From NCBI RefSeq assembly GCF_011057715.1, contig NZ_LNGH01000015.1, positions 1-64,000 on the forward strand: a stretch of DNA of 64,000 bases. The letters run 5' to 3'. Every line of letters begins with the position of its first letter. Within the stretch, counting starts at the first letter, position 1. This DNA comes from Marinitoga sp. 38H-ov (lineage in GTDB: Bacteria; Thermotogota; Thermotogae; Petrotogales; Petrotogaceae). Positions 53,593 to 63,510 of this stretch are shown here, piece by piece. The notes beneath the pieces were generated by a model. The model did no database searches. It worked only from the letters and a program-made list of their open reading frames with translations, and was not told the DNA's origin. A program made the position numbers and the translations under genes.

Positions 53593-54724
53593 TTATAATT
53601 TCCACCTTATCTTCAGTATTGTTTTCGTCTATTATTTCATAATATATCATGCCCATAATATATCCAATAGAAACTAGGGTTATCATTAAAGAAGAATTTC
53701 CATAACTCATTAGCGGTAAAGTAACACCAGTTGTAGGTAACATTCCAACAGATACCCCTACGTTTATAAAACTTTGAAAGAAAATCCAAAAAGCAAATAT
53801 AACCATATAGTTTCTTCCTGCAGAATTTTTAATATATCGTGATATTAATATAAGTTCTCTAGAAATTAAGAAATACAATGTAATTATCATTATAATTCCT
53901 AATTTTCCCCATTCTTCTCCAATAACAGCGATAATAAAATCACTATATGAATAAGGAACTGTATATTTTTCTTCACCAACAAATGCACCTGAACCAAATA
54001 ATCCTCCATTTGTAATAGCATCTAAAGATTGACTTAATTGATAATTTTTTTCAATGCTTTTAAACTGTTCTAAACGAGATTTTTGATATCCATGTAAAAC
54101 GTCTGTATTTAAAATAATAAACATTCCAATAGCAAATAAAAGAATAATTGTTAGATAAAAATGTATATTTTTTACTCCGTTTATATATATAGTAAATATA
54201 CCAAGAATAAAAATTAAAAGAGAAGTACTTAAATCAGGTTCCAAAAATATTAAAGAGACACTTAATCCGATAATAAATAATGGAACAATTATTCCATATG
54301 CAAAATATTTTTTCTTATTTCCAATCTTGTAATAATACCATGAAAGATATAATGGTAAAAATAATTTCATAAACTCCGATGGCTGTAATTGAAAACCTGA
54401 AAATGAAATCCATCTTTTTGTACCGTTTATAGGAGTTTGAGTTAATGCAACGACTAATAGTGTAAGAATAACTAAATAAACAAAGTTTATAATATACTTT
54501 CCTTTTGTAACATATTTTGATAATATAAAAGCTATAAAACCCAAAAATGAGGATAACACTATTGTTATAATATGTTTTTGAAATTTACTCTCTATTTCTA
54601 CTTGAGAAAACGAATATTCCATAGCTTTTAAAGAACTATATACAAAAAATGTTCCTAGAGTTAAGGCAATACCAATCATTAGTATAAATAATAAAGCTCT
54701 ACTTTTCAGTATTTTTTTATTCAC
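53582..54724 (-). CDS. ftsW: SEDS-family peptidoglycan glycosyltransferase FtsW
   Basis: This polytopic membrane protein of 380 residues has the SEDS motifs GTKRWISFSGFQLQPSEFMK, GEEWGKLG and PTTGVTLPLMSYGNSS. Its position between murD and murG indicates FtsW (division), not RodA. It overlaps murD by one base and murG by 11. Confidence 0.93.
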   Translation of the reverse strand: MNKKILKSRALLFILMIGIALTLGTFFVYSSLKAMEYSFSQVEIESKFQKHIITIVLSSFLGFIAFILSKYVTKGKYIINFVYLVILTLLVVALTQTPINGTKRWISFSGFQLQPSEFMKLFLPLYLSWYYYKIGNKKKYFAYGIIVPLFIIGLSVSLIFLEPDLSTSLLIFILGIFTIYINGVKNIHFYLTIILLFAIGMFIILNTDVLHGYQKSRLEQFKSIEKNYQLSQSLDAITNGGLFGSGAFVGEEKYTVPYSYSDFIIAVIGEEWGKLGIIMIITLYFLISRELILISRYIKNSAGRNYMVIFAFWIFFQSFINVGVSVGMLPTTGVTLPLMSYGNSSLMITLVSIGYIMGMIYYEIIDENNTEDKVEIINEV

Positions 54725-56028
54725 TATATCATCTCCATTAATTTGTATACCTCTTCTTTAAAAGCCTTACCTCTTTCCTTATAATTTTTAAACAAGTCAT
54801 AGCTTGCACCTGCAGGTGACAAAATAATATTATAATCATTTTCAGACAAATAAACAGCTTTCATAATAGCAGATTTTAAATCATCAACTACTATATAATT
54901 TGAAAAAAAATCATATTTTTTAATCTCATTAATCATTTCGCCAAATACAATAACCTTTTTTGCGTTATTTTGTAATTCTAAAAGAAATTCTTTCATATCT
55001 TCATTTTTTGGTCGTCCAGATAATAATGCAATATAATTTTTACCTCTAAATGATTTATATGCAGTAAAAGCAGAATGTACGTTAGTTGCCTTTGAATCAT
55101 TATAAAATTTTATACCGTTACATTCTCCAACAAATTCTAATCTATGTTCTAATGTTTTAAAAGAATTTAATTTTTCTTCTATTAATTCTTTTGAAATATC
55201 AAGATTTAATGAAATCGCAACAGCAGCTAAGACATCTTCTCTATATAACTCAAGTTTTAAAGACTCGTTATTTACTTTAATATTAATATTATTTTTTGTT
55301 TTTATCATGTTATTTTTCCATATATAATCTCCATTTTCCCCAAAGGAAAATAAATTCTTAACATTATTAATATATGTTTTAAGATTAGAATTAATAAATC
55401 CAAGACCATTATTTTTAATTGTTTTTAGTATTAAGTTAAGTTTAGTATTGTAATATTCTTCTAAAGAAGAATGCCAATCTAAATGATCTGGCATTAGATT
55501 TATTAAAACTGAAAATTCCGGTGTAAAATTTCTTCCCCAATACAATTGAAAGCTAGATACTTCAACAACATATATTTCATTATTAAAATCAGCAGTTGAA
55601 AGAGGAGTTCCTAAATTTCCACCAACAAATGTATTATATGATCCTTTTAATATATGTCCAATTAATTCAGTTGTAGTTGATTTTCCATTAGTACCAGTAA
55701 CACCAATGAAAATAGATTTAGGATTTTCTTTCTTTATTTTTTTCCAAACATATTCAATTTCAGTTGTATAAGGTATATTATTTTCAAATATAATTTGAAT
55801 AGGCAAACTTTTAGGATTTATTCCAGGGCTTATTATTGCCAAATCTGATGATTTTAATAAATTGCCGTGATTTTCTTCATATGATATATTATTTTTTTCA
55901 AAAAAAAGTTTATCTTTATCGGAGAAAGGCTTATTATTGCTTATGCATATTTCATTATTTTCATTAATTAAAATGTTTTTTAATAATTCTTCATTACTAA
56001 TACCATAACCAACAAGACATATTTTCAT
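54724..56028 (-). CDS. murD: UDP-N-acetylmuramoylalanine-D-glutamate ligase MurD
   Basis: MurD adds D-Glu to UDP-MurNAc-L-Ala. The 434 residues contain IGVTGTNGKSTTTELIGHIL, EVSSFQLYWG, NLMPDHLDWHSS and FYNDSKATNVHS. It overlaps mraY by 4 bases. Length is normal. Confidence 0.95.
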   Translation of the reverse strand: MKICLVGYGISNEELLKNILINENNEICISNNKPFSDKDKLFFEKNNISYEENHGNLLKSSDLAIISPGINPKSLPIQIIFENNIPYTTEIEYVWKKIKKENPKSIFIGVTGTNGKSTTTELIGHILKGSYNTFVGGNLGTPLSTADFNNEIYVVEVSSFQLYWGRNFTPEFSVLINLMPDHLDWHSSLEEYYNTKLNLILKTIKNNGLGFINSNLKTYINNVKNLFSFGENGDYIWKNNMIKTKNNINIKVNNESLKLELYREDVLAAVAISLNLDISKELIEEKLNSFKTLEHRLEFVGECNGIKFYNDSKATNVHSAFTAYKSFRGKNYIALLSGRPKNEDMKEFLLELQNNAKKVIVFGEMINEIKKYDFFSNYIVVDDLKSAIMKAVYLSENDYNIILSPAGASYDLFKNYKERGKAFKEEVYKLMEMI

Positions 56029-56972
56029 ATTAATCCTCCAAGTCCAATTAAAGATAAAATTAAATTTATTATAATAAACCTAAAGGTAATATTTTCTTCT
56101 GGCCATTTTTTTAATTCAAAGTGATGATGAATAGGTGACATTAGAAAAACTCTTTTTCCTCTTAATTTAAATGAAGATACTTGAATTATTACGCTTAATG
56201 TTTCTACAATAAATATAAATCCAGTAAAGATTAAGAATAATTCAATATGGTAATAAGTAACTAAAGCTGAAAGTATAGCCCCTAATGCTAAAGAGCCGGT
56301 ATCACCCATAAAAACTTTTGCTGGTTTTACATTAAAAATTAAAAATATGGATATTGGAAGTACTATAGTAAATAGTAAATATAATGATGCATTAAATAAT
56401 AGAACGCTTATTAATATAGTAAATATAGCAGATATAATAAATGTGCCTCCAGCTAAACCATCTAAACCATCTGTTAGATTTGTTGCATTTGAAAATCCGG
56501 TAAATAAAAAAACGTATAAAATAAAATATATGTATGAATTTAAATTATATTGAATATGAACAAATGGAATATAAACATCAATTGGTGAAAAATATTTTGA
56601 AAATATAAAATACAATAATATTGAAAATGCAATTTGTAAAATTAATTTTCCTTTAGGTGTTAATCCCATTGCTTCCTTTTTATATATAGAGCTGAAATCA
56701 TCAAAAAAACCTATAATTCCAAATAATAATGAAGCTATTGATATATATAAGAATATGGGATCTTTAAGAAATAAAAATACTACTGTATTTAATAATACAA
56801 TAGTTGGAATAAATATAATACCACCAGCAGTTGGAGTTCCTTGCTTATAACCATGTAAATCAGGACCTTCAGGTCTAATATATTGTCCAAATTGTTTTTT
56901 TCTTGCCCAAGTGATATATTTTGGATATAATATGAATTCGATAATTAGAATTAAAATTATAAAAAAAATCAT
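56025..56972 (-). CDS. mraY: Phospho-MurNAc-pentapeptide transferase MraY
   Basis: MraY makes lipid I from UDP-MurNAc-pentapeptide and undecaprenyl phosphate. The 315-residue polytopic protein has GTPTAGGIIF, GFFDDFSS, ATNLTDGLDGLAGG, AKVFMGDTGSLALGA and SPIHHHFELKKW, including all catalytic aspartates. It starts one base after the murF stop. Confidence 0.96.
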   Translation of the reverse strand: MIFFIILILIIEFILYPKYITWARKKQFGQYIRPEGPDLHGYKQGTPTAGGIIFIPTIVLLNTVVFLFLKDPIFLYISIASLLFGIIGFFDDFSSIYKKEAMGLTPKGKLILQIAFSILLYFIFSKYFSPIDVYIPFVHIQYNLNSYIYFILYVFLFTGFSNATNLTDGLDGLAGGTFIISAIFTILISVLLFNASLYLLFTIVLPISIFLIFNVKPAKVFMGDTGSLALGAILSALVTYYHIELFLIFTGFIFIVETLSVIIQVSSFKLRGKRVFLMSPIHHHFELKKWPEENITFRFIIINLILSLIGLGGLI

Positions 56973-56973
56973 T

Positions 56974-58215
56974 TTATCCTCCTTTTATAGTATCTTCAAC
57001 TATTTTCCATAAATTTGTGCCATTTGAACCTTTAACATATATAAAAGAATATGGTAAATTTAAAACTTTAATAATATCGTCTTTGGTTTTAATAATATTA
57101 ATTTCATCAAAATTATATTTATTTTCTGGATCGTAAAAATATATTTCATCAAATAATTCTTTTGCTTTTTTTAGAACTTCTAAATGATAATTATAACTAT
57201 TATCTCCTAGTTCTAACATTTCTCCCATTATGAGTACTTTTTTCTCAGATATATTCATTTTTTTAAATGTTTCGAAAGCTGCAAAAAATGATTCTTTTGA
57301 GGCATTATATGCATCATTTATTACAATGGAATTATTGTATCTTTTAAAATCAAATCTTTTTTCCGGTAATTTAAAACTAGAAATATAGAATGGATCAATT
57401 GGTATTTCGAAATATAATGAAACCATTAAAGAAACCAAAGCATCTAATAATTGACCTTTATTCCATATACCGGATAAAGTAAGCATTAACGATTCGCCGT
57501 ATATATTATAATATACGCGAGTATTTCCATTAAGATATTCATAATCAATTAAATAACCATCATTATTTTTATTTTCTCCAAATTTGTAAACTTTTATATC
57601 TTTTGGATAATTTATATCTAAAAGCGGTTCATCACCATTAATGAATATCAGCCCGGGTTTTTCTGAATGAGAAATTATTTTTAATTTTTCTTTTGCAATA
57701 TTTTCTCTAGTTTTAAAAAATTCAATATGAGAAGTACCGATATTTAATATTATTGAAATATTTGGACTATAATATTTTGAAAGATATTCTAAATCATTTT
57801 CTTTTCTTAAACCCATTTCTAAAATTGAAACAGGCTGATTATTATAATTGTTTAAAATGCTTATAGGTATTCCTATTTCTGTATTATAATTTTTTTCTGT
57901 TTTAAAAACATTAAATCCATATGATAATAAATGAAAAAGGAAAAACTTTGTAGTAGTTTTTCCGTTTGATCCTGTAATACCTATTCTTATTTTTGAATTT
58001 TTAATTATTTGAGAAGCTTTTTCATTTATATAATTAATAACATTATCTACCAAAATAACTTCCTTAATATAGTCTCTAGGTTCTTCAACAATGGCCTTTT
58101 GAGCACCTTTTTTAAACGCTTCATTTACAAAGTCATGACCATTATTTCTTTCTCCTTTTATTGCAATAAATATATCACCTTCAGATATTTTACGTGAATC
58201 AATTTCATATTTCAT
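56974..58215 (-). CDS. murF: UDP-MurNAc-tripeptide-D-Ala-D-Ala ligase MurF
   Basis: MurF adds the D-Ala-D-Ala dipeptide. The 413 residues begin DSRKISEGDIFIAIKGERNN and contain ITGSNGKTTTKFF, EMGLRKENDLEYL and INDAYNASKESF. It overlaps murE by 4 bases. Confidence 0.95.
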   Translation of the reverse strand: MKYEIDSRKISEGDIFIAIKGERNNGHDFVNEAFKKGAQKAIVEEPRDYIKEVILVDNVINYINEKASQIIKNSKIRIGITGSNGKTTTKFFLFHLLSYGFNVFKTEKNYNTEIGIPISILNNYNNQPVSILEMGLRKENDLEYLSKYYSPNISIILNIGTSHIEFFKTRENIAKEKLKIISHSEKPGLIFINGDEPLLDINYPKDIKVYKFGENKNNDGYLIDYEYLNGNTRVYYNIYGESLMLTLSGIWNKGQLLDALVSLMVSLYFEIPIDPFYISSFKLPEKRFDFKRYNNSIVINDAYNASKESFFAAFETFKKMNISEKKVLIMGEMLELGDNSYNYHLEVLKKAKELFDEIYFYDPENKYNFDEINIIKTKDDIIKVLNLPYSFIYVKGSNGTNLWKIVEDTIKGG

Positions 58216-59684
58216 CGTTTCATCACCTTTCTAAACTTTTGAACAATATCGTAAGCAACTTCATAATCATTAAAAGGAATTTTTCTTCCATTTTCATATA
58301 ATTGGAATTTCTCATGTCCTCTACCTGCGATTATTATAATGTCATCACGTGAAGCAAAGCTAATTGCGGCTTTTATAGCTGTTTTTCTATTTCTAATGAC
58401 AATGTAAGTTTTCTCCTTATTAATTCCTTCTAATATTTGTTCAATTATTTCATCTGGATCATCATCTTTTGGATCATCATCAGTAATAATAATTAAATCG
58501 CTGTATTTTGATGCAATTTCGCCCATAATTTTTCTTTTTCCAATATCAGCAGATCCTCCTGCTCCAAATACTAATATAACACGACCTTTTGTGATTTTTC
58601 TGGCGCTTTTAAGTACTTTTTCTAAAGCATCAGGGGTATGAGCAAAATCAATATATACCTTATACTCAATATCTTTTGTATTTTCTACTAATTGAAATCT
58701 TCCAGGTACTCCGGTAAATGTAGAAATATTATGCCTGATTTCTTCTCTTTCAATTCCTAAGTTAATTAAAGCCACAAATGCAGCTGTAATATTTTGTGCA
58801 TTATACTCGCCAATTAAGTTAGTATGTATATTGTTTTCAATACCATCAGGTTCAACAATTGTAAAACTCATTTGTGAGTTGTTATATTCAACATCTTTTA
58901 TTATATAATCTGAATTAGTATCAAATCCGTATGTTATTAAATTATCATATGGAACTTCATTTGGGTTTATAGCGTCTAAATTAATGATTCCAATGCCGTC
59001 TAGTTGTTTGAATAATGAGTATTTTGTTTGCTTGTATTCTTCAAAGCTTGAATGATAATCTAAATGGTCTCTTGTAATATTTGTTAATATTGCTATTTTA
59101 AAAGGAATCTTAAAAACTCTTTTTTGAGATAGAGCGTGAGATGAAACTTCTATACAAATATTCTTAATAGATCTTTCTTTTGAAAGATTTATTATTTTTG
59201 CAATTTCATCAACACCTGGAGTTGTATTATATGGTTCATATAATAATTCATCATTTAATTTAATTCCAACAGTGCTAATTAAAGAACTATTTTGAGTTTG
59301 GGTTAAGACATGATGGATTAGTGAAATAACTGTTGTTTTTCCGTTTGTTCCTGTAACCCCAATAAAATTAAAATCTTCAAAATTTATGTTATAATATGCA
59401 TAATTAAGCAATGCATATGCCTCTTTTGTATCACTAACGAGAATATATGGATAATCAATAGGTGTTTTTTTAGCATTTTCTGATATTATTAGATTTGCGT
59501 GGAATTCAATAGCTGTTTTAATAAAATCATGTCCATCAAAATTATTGCCTTTAATACAAACAAAAACAGATCCTGGTTTTATATTGTTTGTATTATTAGT
59601 AATATGATTTATTTCCATATCCAATGGAAAGTTATGCTCAATAATTATATCACTTAAAATATTAATAATATCATGACCATTCAT
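58212..59684 (-). CDS. murE: UDP-MurNAc-dipeptide ligase MurE
   Basis: MurE adds the third peptide residue. The 490 residues include VFVCIKGNNFDGH, GVTGTNGKTTVIS, ITRDHLDYHSSFEEYKQTK and YIDFAHTPDALE. The specificity loop, DNPR in meso-diaminopimelate enzymes, reads DDPK here (ITDDDPKDDDPDE), which favours a lysine-type substrate as known for Thermotoga MurE; this is inference. It is the first gene of the seven-gene cluster, divergent from hrcA; GGAGCG precedes the ATG. Confidence 0.94.
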   Translation of the reverse strand: MNGHDIINILSDIIIEHNFPLDMEINHITNNTNNIKPGSVFVCIKGNNFDGHDFIKTAIEFHANLIISENAKKTPIDYPYILVSDTKEAYALLNYAYYNINFEDFNFIGVTGTNGKTTVISLIHHVLTQTQNSSLISTVGIKLNDELLYEPYNTTPGVDEIAKIINLSKERSIKNICIEVSSHALSQKRVFKIPFKIAILTNITRDHLDYHSSFEEYKQTKYSLFKQLDGIGIINLDAINPNEVPYDNLITYGFDTNSDYIIKDVEYNNSQMSFTIVEPDGIENNIHTNLIGEYNAQNITAAFVALINLGIEREEIRHNISTFTGVPGRFQLVENTKDIEYKVYIDFAHTPDALEKVLKSARKITKGRVILVFGAGGSADIGKRKIMGEIASKYSDLIIITDDDPKDDDPDEIIEQILEGINKEKTYIVIRNRKTAIKAAISFASRDDIIIIAGRGHEKFQLYENGRKIPFNDYEVAYDIVQKFRKVMKR

Positions 59685-59764
59685 ATTCTCACGCTCCTTG
59701 AAACATTTCTTAACTAATTTTACACTAATAATTAATTTTTTACAACCCTCTTTTTATGATATCA

Positions 59765-59770
59765 TATAAT
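59765..59770 (+). promoter_or_regulatory. -10 box of the hrcA operon
   Basis: TATAAT at 59765-59770 shares its last base with the CIRCE left arm, so HrcA binding would block RNA polymerase. TTTACA at 59739 is 20 bp upstream, too far for an ideal -35. Confidence 0.55.
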
Positions 59771-59796
59771 TAGCACTCGAAAAAAAGGAGTGATAA
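59770..59796 (+). promoter_or_regulatory. CIRCE operator of the hrcA operon
   Basis: TTAGCACTC, nine bases, GAGTGATAA: 17 of 18 arm positions match the CIRCE consensus. The right arm contains the hrcA ribosome binding site (AGGAGTG) and ends one base before the ATG. Confidence 0.96.
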
Positions 59797-59797
59797 A

Positions 59798-60808
59798 ATG
59801 CCAAAAGAATTGAGTAATAGACAAAAGAGAGTATTATTTGCTATTATAGAAAATTTTATTGAAGAAAAAAAACCAATTAGTTCATCGGAAATATTAAAAA
59901 AATCAAATTTAAATGTTAGTTCAGCAACTATTAGAAATGATATGCAGAAATTGCAACATTTAAATTTAATATTCCAACCACATTCTAGCGCTGGTAGAAT
60001 ACCTACGGATAATGCGCTAAGACTTTATTTTGAAGCTATTAAAGAAAGTTTTTCAGTTTCTAGTAAAAATATTGAATTACCTCAAGAATATAAATTTTAT
60101 GATATAAATTTAATGTTTGACAGATTTTCCAAGGTATTGTCTGAATTGACAAATGGAATAGTTATTTTGGAATTACCAGATTCAAAATATGTATATATAA
60201 CGAGAGCTGTAGTTTCGGATTTAACAAATGATTTTTATCAAATAACATTAATGACTAATTTGGGATTATCTATTACTAGAACAGTGGAGAAATTTGGTTT
60301 TCCTTCTGTAAAAGAATTAGAAAAAATATTAAATGAAGGTCTTGTTGGAAAATCTATGCATGAGATAATAAATATTATAAAATCTAAAACAATAGAAGGA
60401 GAAAAGGATGTTAGAATAATAAATTTATATAATTTAGTCTTTTTATTAGTAGAGGAGTTTTTTAGAAATAAATTTATTGTTAATGGACTTGCTAGAATTA
60501 TATCTACAGAATATTTTAACACAAAAGAAATAATTTTTCTATCAAAAATTGTTGAGGAAGATAAATTAAAGGCTCAATTATTTTCTATGAAACCATTTGA
60601 TATGGAAATTAAAGTAACTATTGGGAATGAATTTGAAATAAGCGAATTAAAAAATTTTGCGATGTTTGAAACATCATATTGTTATAATGCTAATCCGTTA
60701 GGGAAGGTTGCTATTATAACTTTTAAATATAGTGATTATAAGAGGATATATTCTGTTTTAAAAGAATATACATCTAGATTATCAAAAATAATATCTAAAA
60801 ATTTATAA
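59798..60808 (+). CDS. hrcA: Heat-inducible transcription repressor HrcA
   Basis: HrcA binds CIRCE and represses chaperone genes; its folding depends on GroE in other bacteria. The 336 residues have an N-terminal winged helix (NRQKRVLFAIIENFIEEKKP, then SSATIRNDMQKLQ and HSSAGRIPTD) and the C-terminal GAF-like domain. It is the first gene of hrcA-grpE-dnaJ and should be autoregulated through the CIRCE element that carries its RBS. Confidence 0.97.
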   Translation: MPKELSNRQKRVLFAIIENFIEEKKPISSSEILKKSNLNVSSATIRNDMQKLQHLNLIFQPHSSAGRIPTDNALRLYFEAIKESFSVSSKNIELPQEYKFYDINLMFDRFSKVLSELTNGIVILELPDSKYVYITRAVVSDLTNDFYQITLMTNLGLSITRTVEKFGFPSVKELEKILNEGLVGKSMHEIINIIKSKTIEGEKDVRIINLYNLVFLLVEEFFRNKFIVNGLARIISTEYFNTKEIIFLSKIVEEDKLKAQLFSMKPFDMEIKVTIGNEFEISELKNFAMFETSYCYNANPLGKVAIITFKYSDYKRIYSVLKEYTSRLSKIISKNL

Positions 60809-60828
60809 AATTCTAAGGAGGGATTATA

Positions 60829-61464
60829 ATGCCAAAAAAGAATATAGATAATATAGAAAACAAAGAGAAAGAATTAGATACTGATATGGAAAAATTAATG
60901 AACGAAATAGAAGAGTTAAAAAAACAACTCGAAGAAGAAAAAGATGAAAAGGAAAAAATAAAAGAAGAATATGAAAAGAAAATAGAAGAATATGAAAAAA
61001 TAAAAAATTACGCAGTAAATTTAAAAGTGGATTTTGAAAATTATAAAGATATTGTACAAAAAGAAAAACTGAGAATAAAAAAGGAAGCAAAGGAAAATAT
61101 TATTAAGCAAATACTTCCAATATATAAAAACTTTAGTATAGTTATGAATAATCAAGAAAATCTTGATATTTTTGCTAAAGGTGTAGAAATGGTATATAAA
61201 TCGTTAGTTAAAACAATTGAAGATATAGGAATAGAATTTATAACGCCAAATAAAAATGATAAGTTTGATCCTTTTGAACATGAAGCTATAGAAAGGATTG
61301 AAACAGATGAGGTTGAAGAGTATCATGTATTTAGTTTAGAATCACCGGGAATAAAACTCGAAGGTAAAATATTAGAACCAGCTAAGGTAAAAGTAGCTAT
61401 AAAACCTATAAAAAAAGAAGATAATGGAAATGATGATGTAACAAACGAAGAAAGGGGTGAATAG
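60829..61464 (+). CDS. grpE: Nucleotide exchange factor GrpE
   Basis: GrpE exchanges nucleotide on DnaK. The 211-residue protein has a long N-terminal charged coiled coil (about 10-75) and the beta domain with [15 protein letters not shown]. It starts 20 bases after hrcA with AAGGAGG. The dnaK gene is not in this operon. Confidence 0.95.
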   Translation: MPKKNIDNIENKEKELDTDMEKLMNEIEELKKQLEEEKDEKEKIKEEYEKKIEEYEKIKNYAVNLKVDFENYKDIVQKEKLRIKKEAKENIIKQILPIYKNFSIVMNNQENLDIFAKGVEMVYKSLVKTIEDIGIEFITPNKNDKFDPFEHEAIERIETDEVEEYHVFSLESPGIKLEGKILEPAKVKVAIKPIKKEDNGNDDVTNEERGE

Positions 61465-61466
61465 TA

Positions 61467-62606
61467 TTGAACCAAAAAAAAGATTATTATAAAATATTAG
61501 GAGTTTCAAAAGACGCGTCTCCAGAAGAAATAAAAAAAGCATATAGACAATTAGTAAAAAAATGGCATCCAGATAGACATCAAGAGAATAAAAAAGAAGC
61601 AGAAGAAAAGTTTAAAGAAATTCAAGAGGCATATGAAGTATTAAGTGATCCTCAAAAGAAATCATTATACGATAGATTTGGATTTGTTCCAGAGAATGGT
61701 ATGCCACCACCAAACCAAGGTGGAAGAGGAGGATTTGAAGATTTATTTGAAGATTTATTTGGTAATTTTGGCAACTTTGGAGATTCTGGAAGTCCTTTTT
61801 CTGATATTTTTGATATGTTCATGGGAGGAAGTTCGTCTTCCAAAAGAAGACAAAGAACCTCTAAACCGCCTGTAAAGGGTGAAGATAAATTCTTTTCTAT
61901 TACTGTAGATTTAAAAGATGTATTAAATGATATAAAAAAACATATTGAATACGATAGATATACTGAATGTAAATCATGTAAAGGTACAGGTGCGAAAAAT
62001 GGGACTAGTTTTACAACATGTCCTAGATGTAATGGTACTGGAACTATAAAAGAGGAAGAGAGAACATTTTTTGGTGTATTTGTAAGAAATTATCAATGTC
62101 CTACATGTAATGGTGAGGGTAGGATAATAAGTGAAAGATGTGATGTGTGTCATGGAAGTGGTAAGGTAATAATAAGGGAAAAAGTAGATATAAATATTCC
62201 AGCTGGTGTTGAGGATGGATATGCATTTAGGATACCTGGTAAAGGGAATGATGGTAAAAATGGTGGCCCCGCAGGAGATTTGATTATAAAGGTAAATGTT
62301 AAAAATCATCCAAGGTTTATTAGAAAAGGTAGCAATTTAGAAACTACAGTTGATATAGATTATATTCAAGCTTTATTAGGAGATACATTAGAGTTAAATT
62401 TATTAAATGGTAAAACGACATTAAAGATTCCTGAGGGAACAAACCCAGGTACAGTTCTTGTATTAAAAGGTCAAGGGTTGCCTGATTTTAGAACTGGTAA
62501 ATATGGAGATTTATATGTTAAAATTAATGTTAAATTTAAGAAACCGGGATTGAGAGAAAGAAAATTATTAAAGGAAATTGCAAAACTTAAGAAATTGGGG
62601 GAATAA
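61467..62606 (+). CDS. dnaJ: Chaperone DnaJ, TTG start
   Basis: DnaJ (Hsp40) stimulates DnaK. The 379 residues comprise a J domain with [10 protein letters not shown] (HPD motif), a Gly/Phe-rich region, four zinc-binding CxxCxGxG repeats ([32 protein letters not shown]) and the C-terminal client-binding domain. The start is TTG 61467, preceded by AAGGGGTG and two bases after the grpE stop. Confidence 0.96.
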   Translation: MNQKKDYYKILGVSKDASPEEIKKAYRQLVKKWHPDRHQENKKEAEEKFKEIQEAYEVLSDPQKKSLYDRFGFVPENGMPPPNQGGRGGFEDLFEDLFGNFGNFGDSGSPFSDIFDMFMGGSSSSKRRQRTSKPPVKGEDKFFSITVDLKDVLNDIKKHIEYDRYTECKSCKGTGAKNGTSFTTCPRCNGTGTIKEEERTFFGVFVRNYQCPTCNGEGRIISERCDVCHGSGKVIIREKVDINIPAGVEDGYAFRIPGKGNDGKNGGPAGDLIIKVNVKNHPRFIRKGSNLETTVDIDYIQALLGDTLELNLLNGKTTLKIPEGTNPGTVLVLKGQGLPDFRTGKYGDLYVKINVKFKKPGLRERKLLKEIAKLKKLGE

Positions 62607-62609
62607 AAA

Positions 62610-63494
62610 TTGGTAAAAAAAATTAAAAAAGAGGCGTTTAATTATTTTATTATTACTATTGGAACTATATTAACTGCTTTGGGTATAGTTTTGTTTCTTG
62701 ATCCATTTTCAATTGTAGCTGGCGGAGTTAGTGGTTTAGCTATAGTTTTAAAAAGTTTATTTGGATGGTGGCTAGGTCTTCAAATGCTTGTGTATAATGT
62801 TTTCTTATTTACCTTAGGTTTTTGGCTATTGGGTATAGGATTTGGATTTAAAAGTATTTATGCGGCAGGACTTTTATCTGTTTTAATTGATTATTTTGAA
62901 CAGGTTTTGCATTTAGATAAAATGATGAAAGAATTATTATTAAATAATAGTTATAATATGGATCCATTATTGATTAGTGCGATATATGGTGGAGTATTAA
63001 CAGGAATAGGAATAGGACTGGTAATATGGAGAAATGCATCTACAGGTGGAACTGACATAATAGCATTAATTATCAATAAGTATTTTCATATATCCTCGGG
63101 GAAAGGGTTATTGTTAGTTGATTCTTTAGTTACAGCATCTGCATTTTTGATAAATCCTATTGTTCCAATGTATGGTGTTATAACAATATTTGTTACTTCT
63201 AAAATGATTGATACAGTAGTGGAAGGTTTTGAATCAACAAGAACAGTCTTTGTAATAAGTGAAAAATGTGATAAAATTAAAGAGAAAATATTAAAAGATT
63301 TAGATAGAGGTGTAACAATTATAGATGGAAAAGGTGGATATACTTTAAAAGAAAAAAATGTTTTAATGGTTGTATTAACTAGAAGAGAATTGGGTGAATT
63401 AAGAAGGATTATAAGAAATATTGATGAAAATGCTTTTGTTAACATATTACCAAATACAGAAACCTTAGGTTATGGATTTAAAAGATTAAGATAA
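62610..63494 (+). CDS. YitT family membrane protein (DUF161/DUF2179), TTG start
   Basis: The 294-residue protein has five predicted membrane helices, with VAGGVSGLAIVL and NASTGGTDIIALIIN as family motifs, and a soluble C-terminal DUF2179 domain (RGVTIIDGKGGYTLKEKNVL). The function of YitT proteins is not established. TTG 62610 is preceded by GGGG and lies three bases after the dnaJ stop, so it is in the heat-shock operon. Confidence 0.87.
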   Translation: MVKKIKKEAFNYFIITIGTILTALGIVLFLDPFSIVAGGVSGLAIVLKSLFGWWLGLQMLVYNVFLFTLGFWLLGIGFGFKSIYAAGLLSVLIDYFEQVLHLDKMMKELLLNNSYNMDPLLISAIYGGVLTGIGIGLVIWRNASTGGTDIIALIINKYFHISSGKGLLLVDSLVTASAFLINPIVPMYGVITIFVTSKMIDTVVEGFESTRTVFVISEKCDKIKEKILKDLDRGVTIIDGKGGYTLKEKNVLMVVLTRRELGELRRIIRNIDENAFVNILPNTETLGYGFKRLR

Positions 63495-63510
63495 ATAAGG
63501 AGGATGAATT

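Noticed and set aside
61652-62309. Antisense and alternative frames within dnaJ
   Set aside because: The composition mirrors the Gly/Phe and cysteine-repeat regions of dnaJ, whose own domains are intact.
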